Part shown: one piece after another, positions 22,313 through 32,055 of the stretch | How positions within the stretch are numbered: position 1 is the first letter of the stretch | Layout: each line of letters opens with the position of its first letter | From: an uncultured Dorea sp. | GTDB taxonomy: Bacteria; Bacillota; Clostridia; Lachnospirales; Lachnospiraceae | Assembly (NCBI GenBank): GCA_948602995.1 | Contig: CAPEBR010000015.1 | Span: 1-64,000, forward strand | Direction of reading: 5' to 3' | DNA: 64,000 nt | Notes under the pieces: model-generated | Seen by the model: the letters and a program-made list of their open reading frames with translations, nothing else | The model's database searches: none | What the model was told of the DNA's origin: nothing | Made by a program: the position numbers and the translations under genes

Positions 22313-23895
22313 TGATGACGCTATATGAGAAGCTGAAAATCTACAGTAGTTCCGATTATTATGGGTTTCACATGCCGGGGCATAAGCGTAACGAGGCATT
22401 TGCAGAGGCAGCGCCCTCCTGTGAAATAGATATTACAGAGATTGAGGGCTTTGATGACCTTCACCATGCAGATGGAGTGCTGAGGGAGGCGCAGGACCGT
22501 GCGGCAGCGCTTTACGGTGCGGAAGAAACACATTTTCTCATAAATGGAAGTACGGTAGGGATTCTCAGTGGGATTCTCGGTGTAACAGATAAGGGTGACA
22601 GCATACTTGTGGCAAGAAATTGCCACAAGTCTGTCTATCATGCAATTGACCTGAACGAGCTGGAGCCTGTATATCTCTATCCGGAATTCGACAGGGATAC
22701 ACAGCTGAATATGGAAATATCCGTACAGGATGTCAGGGAGTCCCTTGAGGCTTATCCGCAGATACGCGCGGTCGTCATCGTATCACCGACCTATGACGGG
22801 GTTGTGTCTGATGTGGCGGCAATTGCAGAGGCAGTGCATGAAAAAGGCCTGCCCCTAATTGTGGATGAAGCCCATGGGGCTCATTTTGGATTTCATCCCT
22901 ATTTTCCGGAGAATTCCAACAGGGCCGGCGCGGACATTGTGATTCACAGTCTGCACAAAACACTTCCCTCCCTGACCCAGACCGCGCTGATTCACATAAA
23001 CGGCAGCCTGGTAAGCAGGAGAAAGGTGAGAAAATATCTGCACATGCTGCAGTCTTCAAGTCCTTCTTACGTGCTGATGGCAAGTATTGATTCCTGCATC
23101 CATCTGCTGGAAGAGAAAAAGGAAGAGCTGTTTCTTCCATATATATGTGATCTTGACAGGACAAGAGCTGCACTGGGGAAGATGAAAAGTCTTCGTCTTA
23201 TTCCGGCAGACACATCCGGCTCAGAAGCCGGCGCTTCGGACAGGTATGACTGTTCCAAAATTATCATTTCCACAAAGGAGGCCGGCATAAGCGGAAGAGA
23301 GCTGTACTACCTTCTTCTGGAGCGTTACCATCTTCAGATGGAAATGAAGGCAGGCACCTATGTAGTGGCTATGACTTCCCTTGCCGACCGGCCGGAGGGC
23401 TTCGAGAGGCTGATCCATGCTCTGACAGAGACTGACCAGAGGCTGTGCGCCCGTCCTCTGCAGTCTGGGTCTTCTCAGCCGTCCCCCGGCACAGATGCAC
23501 CGCCGGTGCTTCCGAGGATTTATAGCACGGCTGCTATAGAACGCGTTAGAGAGCTGGCAGAAACAGGCCGAAGAGTTCAGGGCAGGCAAACTACATCTGC
23601 CGGGAAAAGGGGGAAGGAAGGACATGCGGGAGCAATACAAACAGAAGTGCAGGAACGGCCGGATATAAGAAAAATTCCACAGACAGAGGCTGCAGGATAT
23701 ATCTCTTTGGAATATGTATACCTGTACCCTCCGGGAATTCCTATTATAGTCCCTGGAGAGCTCATTACAGAAGCAGCTGTCCGTTTCCTGGACGGCTATG
23801 CCCGGGCGGGCTATACTTTGGAGGGTCCGGAGGAAGAAAACTATCTGGAGTGTTATCAGGACTTTGCATTTACTGCAAAGTCCGTAAGAAAGTGA
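22312..23895 (+). CDS. Orn/Lys/Arg decarboxylase family PLP enzyme
   Basis: 527 aa; ATGATG overlaps the pgi stop (either ATG may be used). N-terminal GFHMPGHKRN, then the fold type I PLP core: FLINGSTVGILSGILG, RNCHKSVYHA, VSPTYDGVVSD, VDEAHGAHFGFH and the Schiff-base lysine in HSLHKTLPSLTQTA (Lys216). This is the short Bacillus SpeA/YaaO-type branch that lacks the wing domain. The product may be agmatine, cadaverine or putrescine; substrate cannot be told from sequence. A Pro/Ser/Gln-rich insert at about 385-455 separates the core from the C-terminal domain (YISLEYVYLYPPGIPIIVPGE) and is less conserved than the rest. Confidence 0.9.
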   Translation: MMTLYEKLKIYSSSDYYGFHMPGHKRNEAFAEAAPSCEIDITEIEGFDDLHHADGVLREAQDRAAALYGAEETHFLINGSTVGILSGILGVTDKGDSILVARNCHKSVYHAIDLNELEPVYLYPEFDRDTQLNMEISVQDVRESLEAYPQIRAVVIVSPTYDGVVSDVAAIAEAVHEKGLPLIVDEAHGAHFGFHPYFPENSNRAGADIVIHSLHKTLPSLTQTALIHINGSLVSRRKVRKYLHMLQSSSPSYVLMASIDSCIHLLEEKKEELFLPYICDLDRTRAALGKMKSLRLIPADTSGSEAGASDRYDCSKIIISTKEAGISGRELYYLLLERYHLQMEMKAGTYVVAMTSLADRPEGFERLIHALTETDQRLCARPLQSGSSQPSPGTDAPPVLPRIYSTAAIERVRELAETGRRVQGRQTTSAGKRGKEGHAGAIQTEVQERPDIRKIPQTEAAGYISLEYVYLYPPGIPIIVPGELITEAAVRFLDGYARAGYTLEGPEEENYLECYQDFAFTAKSVRK

Positions 23896-24213
23896 TTCAG
23901 GAGTGAGAAAATCCCATTTGCAAAGCGGATTTCAGATGGATTTGCGAATGTTACTGGTTGCGAAGTGAACAGTAACACAAAAAATCATTAGGAAATTATT
24001 GACAAGCCCGAAAGCTTTGTGTTATAGTAAAAAATGCGTTATTGTGGAAAGGTGTACCATAATATTGTATGAAAAACTGTAGCGCAATGCTTATTTCTTT
24101 AATTTTACAGGATTTATACGGTTTCGTGCCAGTCTGCGGAGCGCTTTGGAACAGGCATGGGCTGTACCGGGGAGTGGCGCTGCAAAAAAATAAATAAGGA
24201 GTGAAACGTCAAT
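23896..24213 (+). promoter_or_regulatory. rpoB promoter and leader
   Basis: A strong promoter: TTGACA (23999-24004), 18 bases, TATAGT (24023-24028), giving a leader of about 180 bases before the rpoB ATG (24214), with AAGGAG just upstream of the start. The leader has no open frame. No ribosomal protein genes (rplJ, rplL) precede rpoB here. The piece before the promoter contains the palindromic unit at 23950-23976. Confidence 0.75.
23950..23976. repeat. 27-bp palindromic repeat, copy 2
   Basis: GTTACTG (23950-23956) and CAGTAAC (23970-23976) enclose GTTGCGAAGTGAA. Reverse orientation relative to the copy at 10439-10465, 24 of 27 bases shared. It stands between the decarboxylase gene and the rpoB promoter. 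Confidence 0.65.
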
Positions 24214-27200
24214 ATGGAGAAAAACAGAATTCGCCCTATGAAAAGCGGAAAAAGTTCCCGCATGAGCTATTCCAGGCAAAAAGAAGTTCTTCAGATGCCG
24301 AATCTTATTGAGGTTCAGAAGGATTCGTACAACTGGTTTCTTGATGAAGGAATGAAGGAAGTATTTGATGATATTTCCCCGATTTCTGATTACAGCGGAC
24401 ACCTGAGCCTGGAATTTGTGGATTTCACCTTATGCGAGAATGACGTAAAGTACACAATTGAAGAGTGTAAAGAGCGAGATGCGACTTATGCTGCTCCACT
24501 CAAGGTGAAGGTAAGGCTCCACAACAAAGAGACTGAAGAGATCAATGAACATGAAATTTTCATGGGCGACCTGCCGCTGATGACGAGTACAGGAACTTTT
24601 GTCATTAATGGCGCAGAGCGTGTAATTGTAAGTCAGCTTGTCCGTTCACCAGGTATCTATTACGCGATTGCCCATGATAAGCTGGGCAAAAAGCTGTATT
24701 CTTCGACTGTTATTCCAAACCGCGGTGCGTGGCTGGAATATGAGACCGACTCCAATGACGTTTTTTATGTACGAGTAGATAGAACGAGGAAGGTGCCGAT
24801 CACGGTTCTGATCCGTGCGCTTGGAATCGGTACGAATCCCGAGATTGTAGAACTGTTCGGCGAGGAGCCGAAGATTATGGCGAGCTTCGATAAGGATGCT
24901 GCCACTAATTATCAGGAAGGTCTTCTCGAATTATATAAGAAGATCCGTCCAGGCGAACCGCTTGCAGTGGACAGTGCGGAGAGCCTGATTATGAGCATGT
25001 TCTTTGATCCGAGGCGGTATGATCTTGCGAAGGTGGGACGGTATAAGTTTAATAAGAAGCTTCTTTTCAGGAACCGTATTGCAGGACAGATCCTTGCGGA
25101 GGATGTAGCCAGTGCAGTGACAGGCGAGGTGATCGCGGAAGCGGGCGCTAAGATAACAAGGGAGCTTGCGGATCAGATTCAGAATGCGGCGGTTCCGGCT
25201 GTCTGGATCAGCAGGCCGGATGAGGAGAGAGACATTAAGGTGCTCTCCAGTATGATGGTGGATCTTACCTCTATCGTGGATATTGACCCGAAGGAGGTAG
25301 GGGTTACGGAGCTCGTGTACTATCCGGTGCTTGCAGGTCTCTTAGAGGAGACGGCAGGTGACATCGATGAACTTAAAGACGCGATCAGGAGAGATATCCA
25401 TGACCTGATTCCGAAGCATATAACAAAGGAAGATATTCTGGCATCCATTAACTATAATATTCATCTGGAATATGGCATGGGAAATGACGATGACATCGAC
25501 CACCTTGGCAACAGGCGTATCCGTGCAGTGGGAGAGCTGCTGCAGAATCAGTACAGGATCGGTCTGTCAAGGTTGGAGAGAGTTGTCCGTGAGCGTATGA
25601 CAACGCAGGACTTAGAGGGAATTTCCCCTCAGTCCCTGATTAATATTAAGCCAGTGACGGCTGCAGTGAAGGAGTTCTTTGGATCCTCCCAGTTGTCCCA
25701 GTTTATGGATCAGAACAATCCTCTTGGAGAGCTGACCCATAAGAGACGTCTGTCGGCTCTTGGTCCGGGAGGTCTGTCAAGAGACCGTGCCGGATTCGAG
25801 GTACGTGACGTGCACTATTCCCATTATGGAAGAATGTGCCCCATTGAGACTCCTGAGGGTCCGAACATCGGCCTGATCAACTCACTGGCATGCTATGCGA
25901 GAATTAACCAGTACGGCTTTGTAGAAGCGCCGTACCGCAAGATTGACCATTCGGATCCGACGAACCCCAGGGTTACGGATGAGGTTGTATATATGACTGC
26001 GGACGAAGAGGATAATTACCACGTTGCACAGGCGAATGAGGCGCTGGACGAAGAGGGACATTTTGTCCGTAAGAATGTATCCGGACGTTACCGCGAGGAG
26101 ACTCAGGAGTATGAGAGAAAGATGTTCGACTATATGGACGTATCTCCGAAGATGGTGTTCTCGGTTGCAACGGCTCTGATCCCCTTCCTTGAAAATGATG
26201 ACGCGAACCGTGCGCTGATGGGTTCCAACATGCAGCGGCAGGCAGTGCCCCTTCTGATGACAGAGGCTCCGGTTGTGGGCACGGGTATGGAGGAAAAATC
26301 TGCCGTTGACTCCGGCGTATGTATTGTTGCAAAAGAGGACGGCGTGGTAGAGCGTGCCACATCCAAGGAGATTACTGTTCGCCAGACCAATGGCAAATTA
26401 AGAAAATATAAGCTGACCAAGTTCCTCAGAAGTAATCAGAGCAACTGCTATAACCAGAGACCGATTGTTGTGAAAGGTGACAAGGTGCAGGCGGGAGATG
26501 TGATTGCAGACGGTCCGTCTACCTCAAACGGAGAGATGGCGCTTGGCAAGAATCCGCTGATCGGATTTATGACCTGGGAGGGTTATAACTATGAGGACGC
26601 GGTATTATTGAGTGAAAGACTGGTACAGGATGATGTATACACATCTGTACACATTGAAGAATATGAGGCTGAGGCCCGCGACACGAAGCTTGGACCAGAA
26701 GAGATTACCCGGGATATTCCGGGTGTGGGTGATGATGCCTTAAAAGACCTTGATGAGAGGGGAATTATCCGCATCGGCGCTGAAGTGCGTGCCGGGGATA
26801 TTCTGGTAGGAAAGGTAACGCCCAAGGGAGAGACAGAGCTTACTGCAGAGGAGCGCCTGCTTCGTGCAATCTTCGGTGAGAAGGCCCGCGAGGTAAGGGA
26901 TACGTCTCTTAAGGTGCCTCACGGCGAGTATGGTATTGTAGTAGACGCCAAGGTGTTTACAAGAGACAATGGAGATGAACTGTCTCCGGGAGTGAATCAG
27001 TCTGTCCGGATCTATATTGCCCAAAAGAGAAAGATCTCGGTGGGTGACAAGATGGCGGGACGTCACGGGAACAAGGGTGTTGTCTCCCGTGTGCTTCCGG
27101 TTGAGGATATGCCGTTCCTTCCAAACGGGCGGCCCCTTGACATTGTGCTGAATCCGCTCGGCGTGCCTTCCCGTATGAATATCGGGCAGGTGCTGGAGAT

Positions 27201-28083
27201 TCATCTGTCACTTGCCGCAAAGGCGCTGGGCTTTAATATTGCTACGCCGGTATTTGACGGTGCAAACGAAGATGATATTATGGATACGCTTGATCTGGCA
27301 AATGATTATGTGAATTTAAGCTGGGAAGAGTTTGAAAGTAAGCACAGAGAGGAACTGCTTCCAGAGGTGCTTGCGTATCTGTCGGAGAACAGAGAGCACA
27401 GAAAGCTTTGGAAAGGCGTTCCCATCTCCAGAGACGGAAAAGTACGCCTCCGCGACGGGAGAACAGGAGAATATTTTGACAGTCCGGTAACGATCGGACA
27501 TATGCATTATCTTAAGCTCCATCATCTAGTTGACGATAAGATTCATGCACGTTCCACAGGCCCTTATTCTCTGGTAACACAGCAGCCGCTAGGCGGTAAA
27601 GCGCAGTTCGGCGGCCAGCGTTTCGGTGAAATGGAAGTGTGGGCGCTGGAGGCTTATGGTGCTTCCTATACACTCCAGGAGATTCTGACAGTAAAATCGG
27701 ACGATGTTGTTGGGCGTGTGAAAACCTATGAGGCGATCATCAAGGGTGAAAACGTACCGGAGCCGGGAATTCCGGAGTCCTTTAAGGTGCTTTTGAAGGA
27801 GCTTCAGTCACTGGGACTGGATGTGCGTGTTCTTCGCGATGATAATACAGAGGTCGAGATCATGGAGACTGTGGATATGGGTGAGACGGATTTCCGTTCG
27901 CTCATAGAGGGAGACAGGAAATATGAGGATGACAATTTCGGTGAGCAGGGCTACACAGAGCAGGAATTCCAGGGAGAGGAGCTTATTGATATTGAAGAGG
28001 AAGAAGAGCCTGATGAGGAGTATGAGATAGATTTTGAGGAAACGGAAGATTTTTCAGATGATTTATCAGACATTGATTATTAG
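24214..28083 (+). CDS. rpoB: RNA polymerase beta subunit
   Basis: 1289 aa. Catalytic core subunit forming the DNA cleft and the rifampicin pocket. The rifampicin region reads SSQLSQFMDQNNPLGELTHKRRLSALGPGG, the usual sensitive form; RDVHYSHYGRMCPIETPEGPNIGLI, GYNYEDAVLLSERLV, GDKMAGRHGNKGVVS and the C-terminal GGKAQFGGQRFGEMEVWALEA are intact. Length is typical for Firmicutes apart from the end: the last ~45 residues are an acidic tail (IDIEEEEEPDEEYEIDFEE, ending SDIDY). rpoC follows after 14 bases with its own GAAGGGG site. Confidence 0.98.
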   Translation: MEKNRIRPMKSGKSSRMSYSRQKEVLQMPNLIEVQKDSYNWFLDEGMKEVFDDISPISDYSGHLSLEFVDFTLCENDVKYTIEECKERDATYAAPLKVKVRLHNKETEEINEHEIFMGDLPLMTSTGTFVINGAERVIVSQLVRSPGIYYAIAHDKLGKKLYSSTVIPNRGAWLEYETDSNDVFYVRVDRTRKVPITVLIRALGIGTNPEIVELFGEEPKIMASFDKDAATNYQEGLLELYKKIRPGEPLAVDSAESLIMSMFFDPRRYDLAKVGRYKFNKKLLFRNRIAGQILAEDVASAVTGEVIAEAGAKITRELADQIQNAAVPAVWISRPDEERDIKVLSSMMVDLTSIVDIDPKEVGVTELVYYPVLAGLLEETAGDIDELKDAIRRDIHDLIPKHITKEDILASINYNIHLEYGMGNDDDIDHLGNRRIRAVGELLQNQYRIGLSRLERVVRERMTTQDLEGISPQSLINIKPVTAAVKEFFGSSQLSQFMDQNNPLGELTHKRRLSALGPGGLSRDRAGFEVRDVHYSHYGRMCPIETPEGPNIGLINSLACYARINQYGFVEAPYRKIDHSDPTNPRVTDEVVYMTADEEDNYHVAQANEALDEEGHFVRKNVSGRYREETQEYERKMFDYMDVSPKMVFSVATALIPFLENDDANRALMGSNMQRQAVPLLMTEAPVVGTGMEEKSAVDSGVCIVAKEDGVVERATSKEITVRQTNGKLRKYKLTKFLRSNQSNCYNQRPIVVKGDKVQAGDVIADGPSTSNGEMALGKNPLIGFMTWEGYNYEDAVLLSERLVQDDVYTSVHIEEYEAEARDTKLGPEEITRDIPGVGDDALKDLDERGIIRIGAEVRAGDILVGKVTPKGETELTAEERLLRAIFGEKAREVRDTSLKVPHGEYGIVVDAKVFTRDNGDELSPGVNQSVRIYIAQKRKISVGDKMAGRHGNKGVVSRVLPVEDMPFLPNGRPLDIVLNPLGVPSRMNIGQVLEIHLSLAAKALGFNIATPVFDGANEDDIMDTLDLANDYVNLSWEEFESKHREELLPEVLAYLSENREHRKLWKGVPISRDGKVRLRDGRTGEYFDSPVTIGHMHYLKLHHLVDDKIHARSTGPYSLVTQQPLGGKAQFGGQRFGEMEVWALEAYGASYTLQEILTVKSDDVVGRVKTYEAIIKGENVPEPGIPESFKVLLKELQSLGLDVRVLRDDNTEVEIMETVDMGETDFRSLIEGDRKYEDDNFGEQGYTEQEFQGEELIDIEEEEEPDEEYEIDFEETEDFSDDLSDIDY

Positions 28084-28097
28084 GAAGGGGTGCCAGT

Positions 28098-31000
28098 ATG
28101 CCAGAAAATAATAAGGAACAATCATATCAGCCAATGACCTTTGAGGCGATCAAGATCGGTTTGGCATCGCCCGATAAGATTCTGGAATGGTCCAGGGGAG
28201 AGGTTACGAAGCCGGAGACCATTAATTACAGGACCTTGAAGCCGGAAAAAGACGGTCTGTTCTGTGAGAGAATCTTCGGACCGAGCAAGGACTGGGAGTG
28301 CCACTGCGGGAAGTACAAGAAGATCCGTTATAAGGGGGTAGTGTGCGACCGGTGTGGTGTTGAGGTCACCAAGTCAAGCGTGCGGCGTGAGCGTATGGGG
28401 CATATTGCCCTGGCGGCTCCGGTGTCGCATATCTGGTATTTTAAGGGAATCCCAAGCCGTATGGGGCTGATTCTTGATCTGTCTCCAAGGACACTGGAGA
28501 AGGTACTGTATTTTGCGTCATATATTGTACTGGATCAGGGGCAGACGAATCTGCAGTATAAACAGGTGTTGTCTGAGCAGGAGTACCAGGACGCGTTAGA
28601 GTCCTGGGGCAGCGCATTTCGTGTAGGCATGGGCGCTGAGGCGATTCAGGAGCTTCTTGAGGCGATTGACCTTGATAAGGAATATGAGGAACTGCAGTCA
28701 GGCCTTAAAGGCTCGACAGGACAGAAGCGTGCAAGAATCGTGAAGCGTCTTGAGGTAATCGAGGCATTCCGAGAGTCCGGGAATAAGCCGGAGTGGATGA
28801 TTATGAATAATATTCCGGTTATCCCGCCTGACCTGCGTCCTATGGTACAGCTGGACGGCGGACGCTTTGCCACATCTGATTTAAATGATCTGTACAGAAG
28901 AATTATTAATAGAAATAACCGTCTGAAACGCCTGCTTGAGCTGGGCGCGCCGGACATTATTGTAAGAAATGAGAAGAGAATGCTGCAGGAGGCTGTGGAT
29001 GCGCTGATTGATAATGGCCGCCGCGGCCGTCCGGTAACGGGTCCCGGAAACCGGGCGCTTAAATCCCTGTCAGACATGCTGAAGGGTAAGTCCGGACGTT
29101 TCCGGCAGAATCTTCTCGGAAAACGTGTGGATTATTCCGGACGTTCCGTTATTGTTGTAGGGCCGGAGCTTAAGATCTACCAGTGCGGCCTCCCGAAGGA
29201 GATGGCGATTGAGCTCTTTAAGCCATTTGTTATGAAGGAGCTTGTGCATAACGGTTCTGCGCATAATATTAAGAATGCCAAGAAGATGGTGGAGAGACTC
29301 CAGCCGGAAGTATGGGATGTACTGGAGGAGGTTATCAAGGAGCATCCGGTTATGCTGAACCGCGCCCCCACGCTCCACAGACTGGGAATCCAGGCCTTTG
29401 AGCCGATTCTTGTAGAGGGTAAAGCGATCAAGCTGCATCCGCTCGTATGTACGGCATATAATGCTGACTTCGACGGAGACCAGATGGCGGTGCATCTGCC
29501 GTTGTCTGTAGAGGCCCAGGCAGAATGCCGTTTCCTGCTTCTGTCGCCTAATAACCTGCTGAAGCCGTCAGATGGCGGACCAGTTGCCGTTCCTTCCCAG
29601 GATATGGTACTTGGCATTTACTATCTGACTCAGGAAAGGCCGGGGGCTCTCGGCGAGGGCAAGGCATTCCGCAGTGTGAATGAGGCGATTCTTGCCTATG
29701 AGAATGAGGCGCTTACCCTGCACTCACGCATTAAGGTGCGAGTATCTAAGACCATGCCGGACGGAAGCGTGAAGACAGGCACCATTGAATCTACACTGGG
29801 ACGTTTCCTGTTCAATGAAATCATTCCGCAGGATCTGGGGTTTGTTGACCGGGAGACAGAGGGCAATGAGCTTCTTCTTGAGGTGGATTTCCATGTGGGT
29901 AAGAAGCAGCTTAAGCAGATTCTTGAAAAAGTTATTAATACGCATGGTTCTACCGCTACGGCAGAGGTGCTTGACGCGGTAAAATCAATTGGATATAAAT
30001 ATTCCACAAGAGCGGCCATGACCGTATCTATCTCTGATATGACCGTGCCGCCTCAGAAGCCGGAGATGATTCAGCAGGCACAGGATACTGTGGATAAGAT
30101 CACGAAGAACTTTAAGCGTGGTCTGATTACAGAGGAAGAGCGTTATAAGGAAGTAGTTGAGACCTGGAAGGCAACAGATGATGCTCTTACTGAGGCGCTG
30201 CTTACCGGTCTTGATAAATATAACAATATCTTCATGATGGCGGATTCAGGAGCCCGTGGTTCTGATAAGCAGATTAAGCAGCTTGCGGGTATGCGGGGAC
30301 TGATGGCGGATACGACAGGACGTACTATTGAGCTCCCTATCAAGTCGAATTTCCGTGAGGGTCTTGACGTACTGGAGTACTTTATGTCTGCCCATGGAGC
30401 ACGTAAAGGGCTGTCTGATACGGCTCTTCGTACAGCCGATTCTGGATACCTTACAAGGCGTCTGGTTGATGTATCGCAGGAGCTCATTATTCATGAGGTT
30501 GACTGTGCAGAAAAGGACGGGGAGATCCCGGGCATGTATGTACGTGCATTTCTGGATGGAAAGGAAGAGATCGAGAGCCTGCAGGAGCGTATTACAGGAC
30601 GTTACCTCTGCGAGGATATCGTGGATAAGGACGGCAATGTTCTTGTGAAGGCAAATCATATGGTAACGCCGAAGCGGGCGGAGCTCGTTATGAAGAAGGG
30701 TGTTGACGAGAACGGTGAGCCGCTTACGAAGATTAAGATCCGTACCATTCTCACATGTCGTTCACACACCGGAATCTGCGCGAAGTGCTACGGAGCCAAC
30801 ATGGCAACCGGAGAGCCTGTGCAGGTTGGTGAAGCGGTTGGTATTATCGCGGCCCAGTCCATTGGAGAGCCAGGTACACAGCTTACTATGCGTACCTTCC
30901 ATACAGGCGGTGTTGCCGGTGACGATATCACACAGGGTCTTCCCCGTGTCGAGGAGCTTTTTGAGGCAAGAAAGCCGAAAGGTCTTGCGATTATTACTGA

Positions 31001-31829
31001 GTTCGCAGGAAAAGCGAATATTAATGATACAAAGAAGAAGCGCGAGATTATTGTGACGAACAATGAGACGGGCGAGTCAAAGGCATACCTGATACCTTAT
31101 GGCTCCAGAATTAAGGTACAGGACGGAGCTGTGCTTGAGGCCGGCGACGAGCTGACAGAGGGTAGTGTTAATCCTCATGATATTTTAAGAATCAAGGGGC
31201 TGCGGGCAGTACAGGATTATATGATCCAGGAGGTACAGCGTGTATACCGTCTCCAGGGTGTTGATATTAATGATAAGCATATTGAGGTGATTGTGCGTCA
31301 GATGCTTAAAAAGGTCCGCATCGAAGAGGCAGGAGATTCTGAGTTCCTTCCGGGAACTAATGTAGATATTCTGGAATTCGAAGACAGGAATAAGGAGCTG
31401 GAGGCAGAAGGCAAAGAGCCGGCAGCCGGAGAGCAGATTATGCTCGGTATTACAAAGGCATCTCTTGCTACCAATTCCTTCCTGTCAGCGGCATCCTTCC
31501 AGGAGACAACCAAGGTTCTCACAGAAGCTGCCATCAAGGGCAAGATTGACCCGCTTGTAGGTCTTAAGGAAAATGTTATCATCGGTAAGCATATTCCGGC
31601 AGGTACGGGTATGCACAAATACCGTGATGTCCAGATCGAGGGAGAGATTGACCTGGACGATGAGCTGGAGATCGAAGAGGAAGAAGACGACAGCTATGAG
31701 GAATATGAAAGCTATGAGGAGTATGATGACAGCGGGCAGTTAGAGCTGGAGGAATACGATGAGGAAGAGGCTGAGGAAGACTTCGAGTACGAAGAAGAGT
31801 TAGAAGAGGAACTGGCATCAGTTGAATAA
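28098..31829 (+). CDS. rpoC: RNA polymerase beta' subunit
   Basis: 1243 aa. Carries the active-site magnesium motif NADFDGDQMAVH, the first zinc site (CHCGKYK...VVCDRCG), the second zinc site (CRSHTGICAKCYG), the bridge-helix/trigger-loop region (GEPGTQLTMRTFHTGGVA) and the LGKRVDYSGRSVIVVGP switch. The C-terminus is unusual in degree: from about residue 1185 the chain is nearly all Glu, Asp and Tyr (DLDDELEIEEEEDDSYEEY and similar to the end). Both this tail and that of RpoB are strongly acidic. Ended by a perfect palindromic terminator. Confidence 0.98.
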   Translation: MPENNKEQSYQPMTFEAIKIGLASPDKILEWSRGEVTKPETINYRTLKPEKDGLFCERIFGPSKDWECHCGKYKKIRYKGVVCDRCGVEVTKSSVRRERMGHIALAAPVSHIWYFKGIPSRMGLILDLSPRTLEKVLYFASYIVLDQGQTNLQYKQVLSEQEYQDALESWGSAFRVGMGAEAIQELLEAIDLDKEYEELQSGLKGSTGQKRARIVKRLEVIEAFRESGNKPEWMIMNNIPVIPPDLRPMVQLDGGRFATSDLNDLYRRIINRNNRLKRLLELGAPDIIVRNEKRMLQEAVDALIDNGRRGRPVTGPGNRALKSLSDMLKGKSGRFRQNLLGKRVDYSGRSVIVVGPELKIYQCGLPKEMAIELFKPFVMKELVHNGSAHNIKNAKKMVERLQPEVWDVLEEVIKEHPVMLNRAPTLHRLGIQAFEPILVEGKAIKLHPLVCTAYNADFDGDQMAVHLPLSVEAQAECRFLLLSPNNLLKPSDGGPVAVPSQDMVLGIYYLTQERPGALGEGKAFRSVNEAILAYENEALTLHSRIKVRVSKTMPDGSVKTGTIESTLGRFLFNEIIPQDLGFVDRETEGNELLLEVDFHVGKKQLKQILEKVINTHGSTATAEVLDAVKSIGYKYSTRAAMTVSISDMTVPPQKPEMIQQAQDTVDKITKNFKRGLITEEERYKEVVETWKATDDALTEALLTGLDKYNNIFMMADSGARGSDKQIKQLAGMRGLMADTTGRTIELPIKSNFREGLDVLEYFMSAHGARKGLSDTALRTADSGYLTRRLVDVSQELIIHEVDCAEKDGEIPGMYVRAFLDGKEEIESLQERITGRYLCEDIVDKDGNVLVKANHMVTPKRAELVMKKGVDENGEPLTKIKIRTILTCRSHTGICAKCYGANMATGEPVQVGEAVGIIAAQSIGEPGTQLTMRTFHTGGVAGDDITQGLPRVEELFEARKPKGLAIITEFAGKANINDTKKKREIIVTNNETGESKAYLIPYGSRIKVQDGAVLEAGDELTEGSVNPHDILRIKGLRAVQDYMIQEVQRVYRLQGVDINDKHIEVIVRQMLKKVRIEEAGDSEFLPGTNVDILEFEDRNKELEAEGKEPAAGEQIMLGITKASLATNSFLSAASFQETTKVLTEAAIKGKIDPLVGLKENVIIGKHIPAGTGMHKYRDVQIEGEIDLDDELEIEEEEDDSYEEYESYEEYDDSGQLELEEYDEEEAEEDFEYEEELEEELASVE

Positions 31830-31833
31830 AGCA

Positions 31834-31880
31834 GTTGGGGACGGGGCATTTTTAAAAATGCCCCGTCCCCAACTTTTTTT
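31834..31880 (+). terminator. rpoBC terminator, GGGACGGGGC palindrome copy 2
   Basis: A 42-bp perfect palindrome: the arm starts AGTTGGGGACGGGGC (31834) and ends in TTTTT at the centre, complement to 31875, followed by a T run to 31880. The core is identical to the copies at 18998, 35268 and 37519. Confidence 0.9.
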
Positions 31881-31881
31881 A

Positions 31882-31951
31882 CTCGCGCGAAAATGTAGTA
31901 TGTCGCAGGCGACCGCGCCCGGCGCGGGAATGTGCCGGGACACATTCTATA
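31882..31951. repeat. GC-rich three-hairpin repeat, copy 1
   Basis: Three small hairpins in a row: GTCGCAGGCGAC (31902-31913 region), CGCGCCCGGCGCG, and GAATGTGCCGGGACACATTC, opened by ACTCGCGCGAA. A close copy is at 61138-61206. It sits between the rpoC terminator and the Fur-controlled promoter and has no open frame. Confidence 0.75.
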
Positions 31952-31980
31952 TTATTGAGAAAATTTATCAATAAAGAATA

Positions 31981-32040
31981 TTGACAATCATTATCATTAG
32001 GAATATAATACGTTATGTAAATGATAATCAATATCATTAA
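31981..32040 (+). promoter_or_regulatory. Iron-regulated promoter with two Fur boxes
   Basis: A perfect sigma-A promoter: TTGACA (31981-31986), 17 bases, TATAAT (32004-32009). One Fur-type box (GACAATCATTATCATTAGG, 31983-32001) fills the spacer and a second (AATGATAATCAATATCATTA, 32020-32039) follows the start point. Binding of an iron-loaded Fur would block the whole fur-like/feo operon. Confidence 0.85.
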
Positions 32041-32055
32041 TGCGTGAGGATACAT

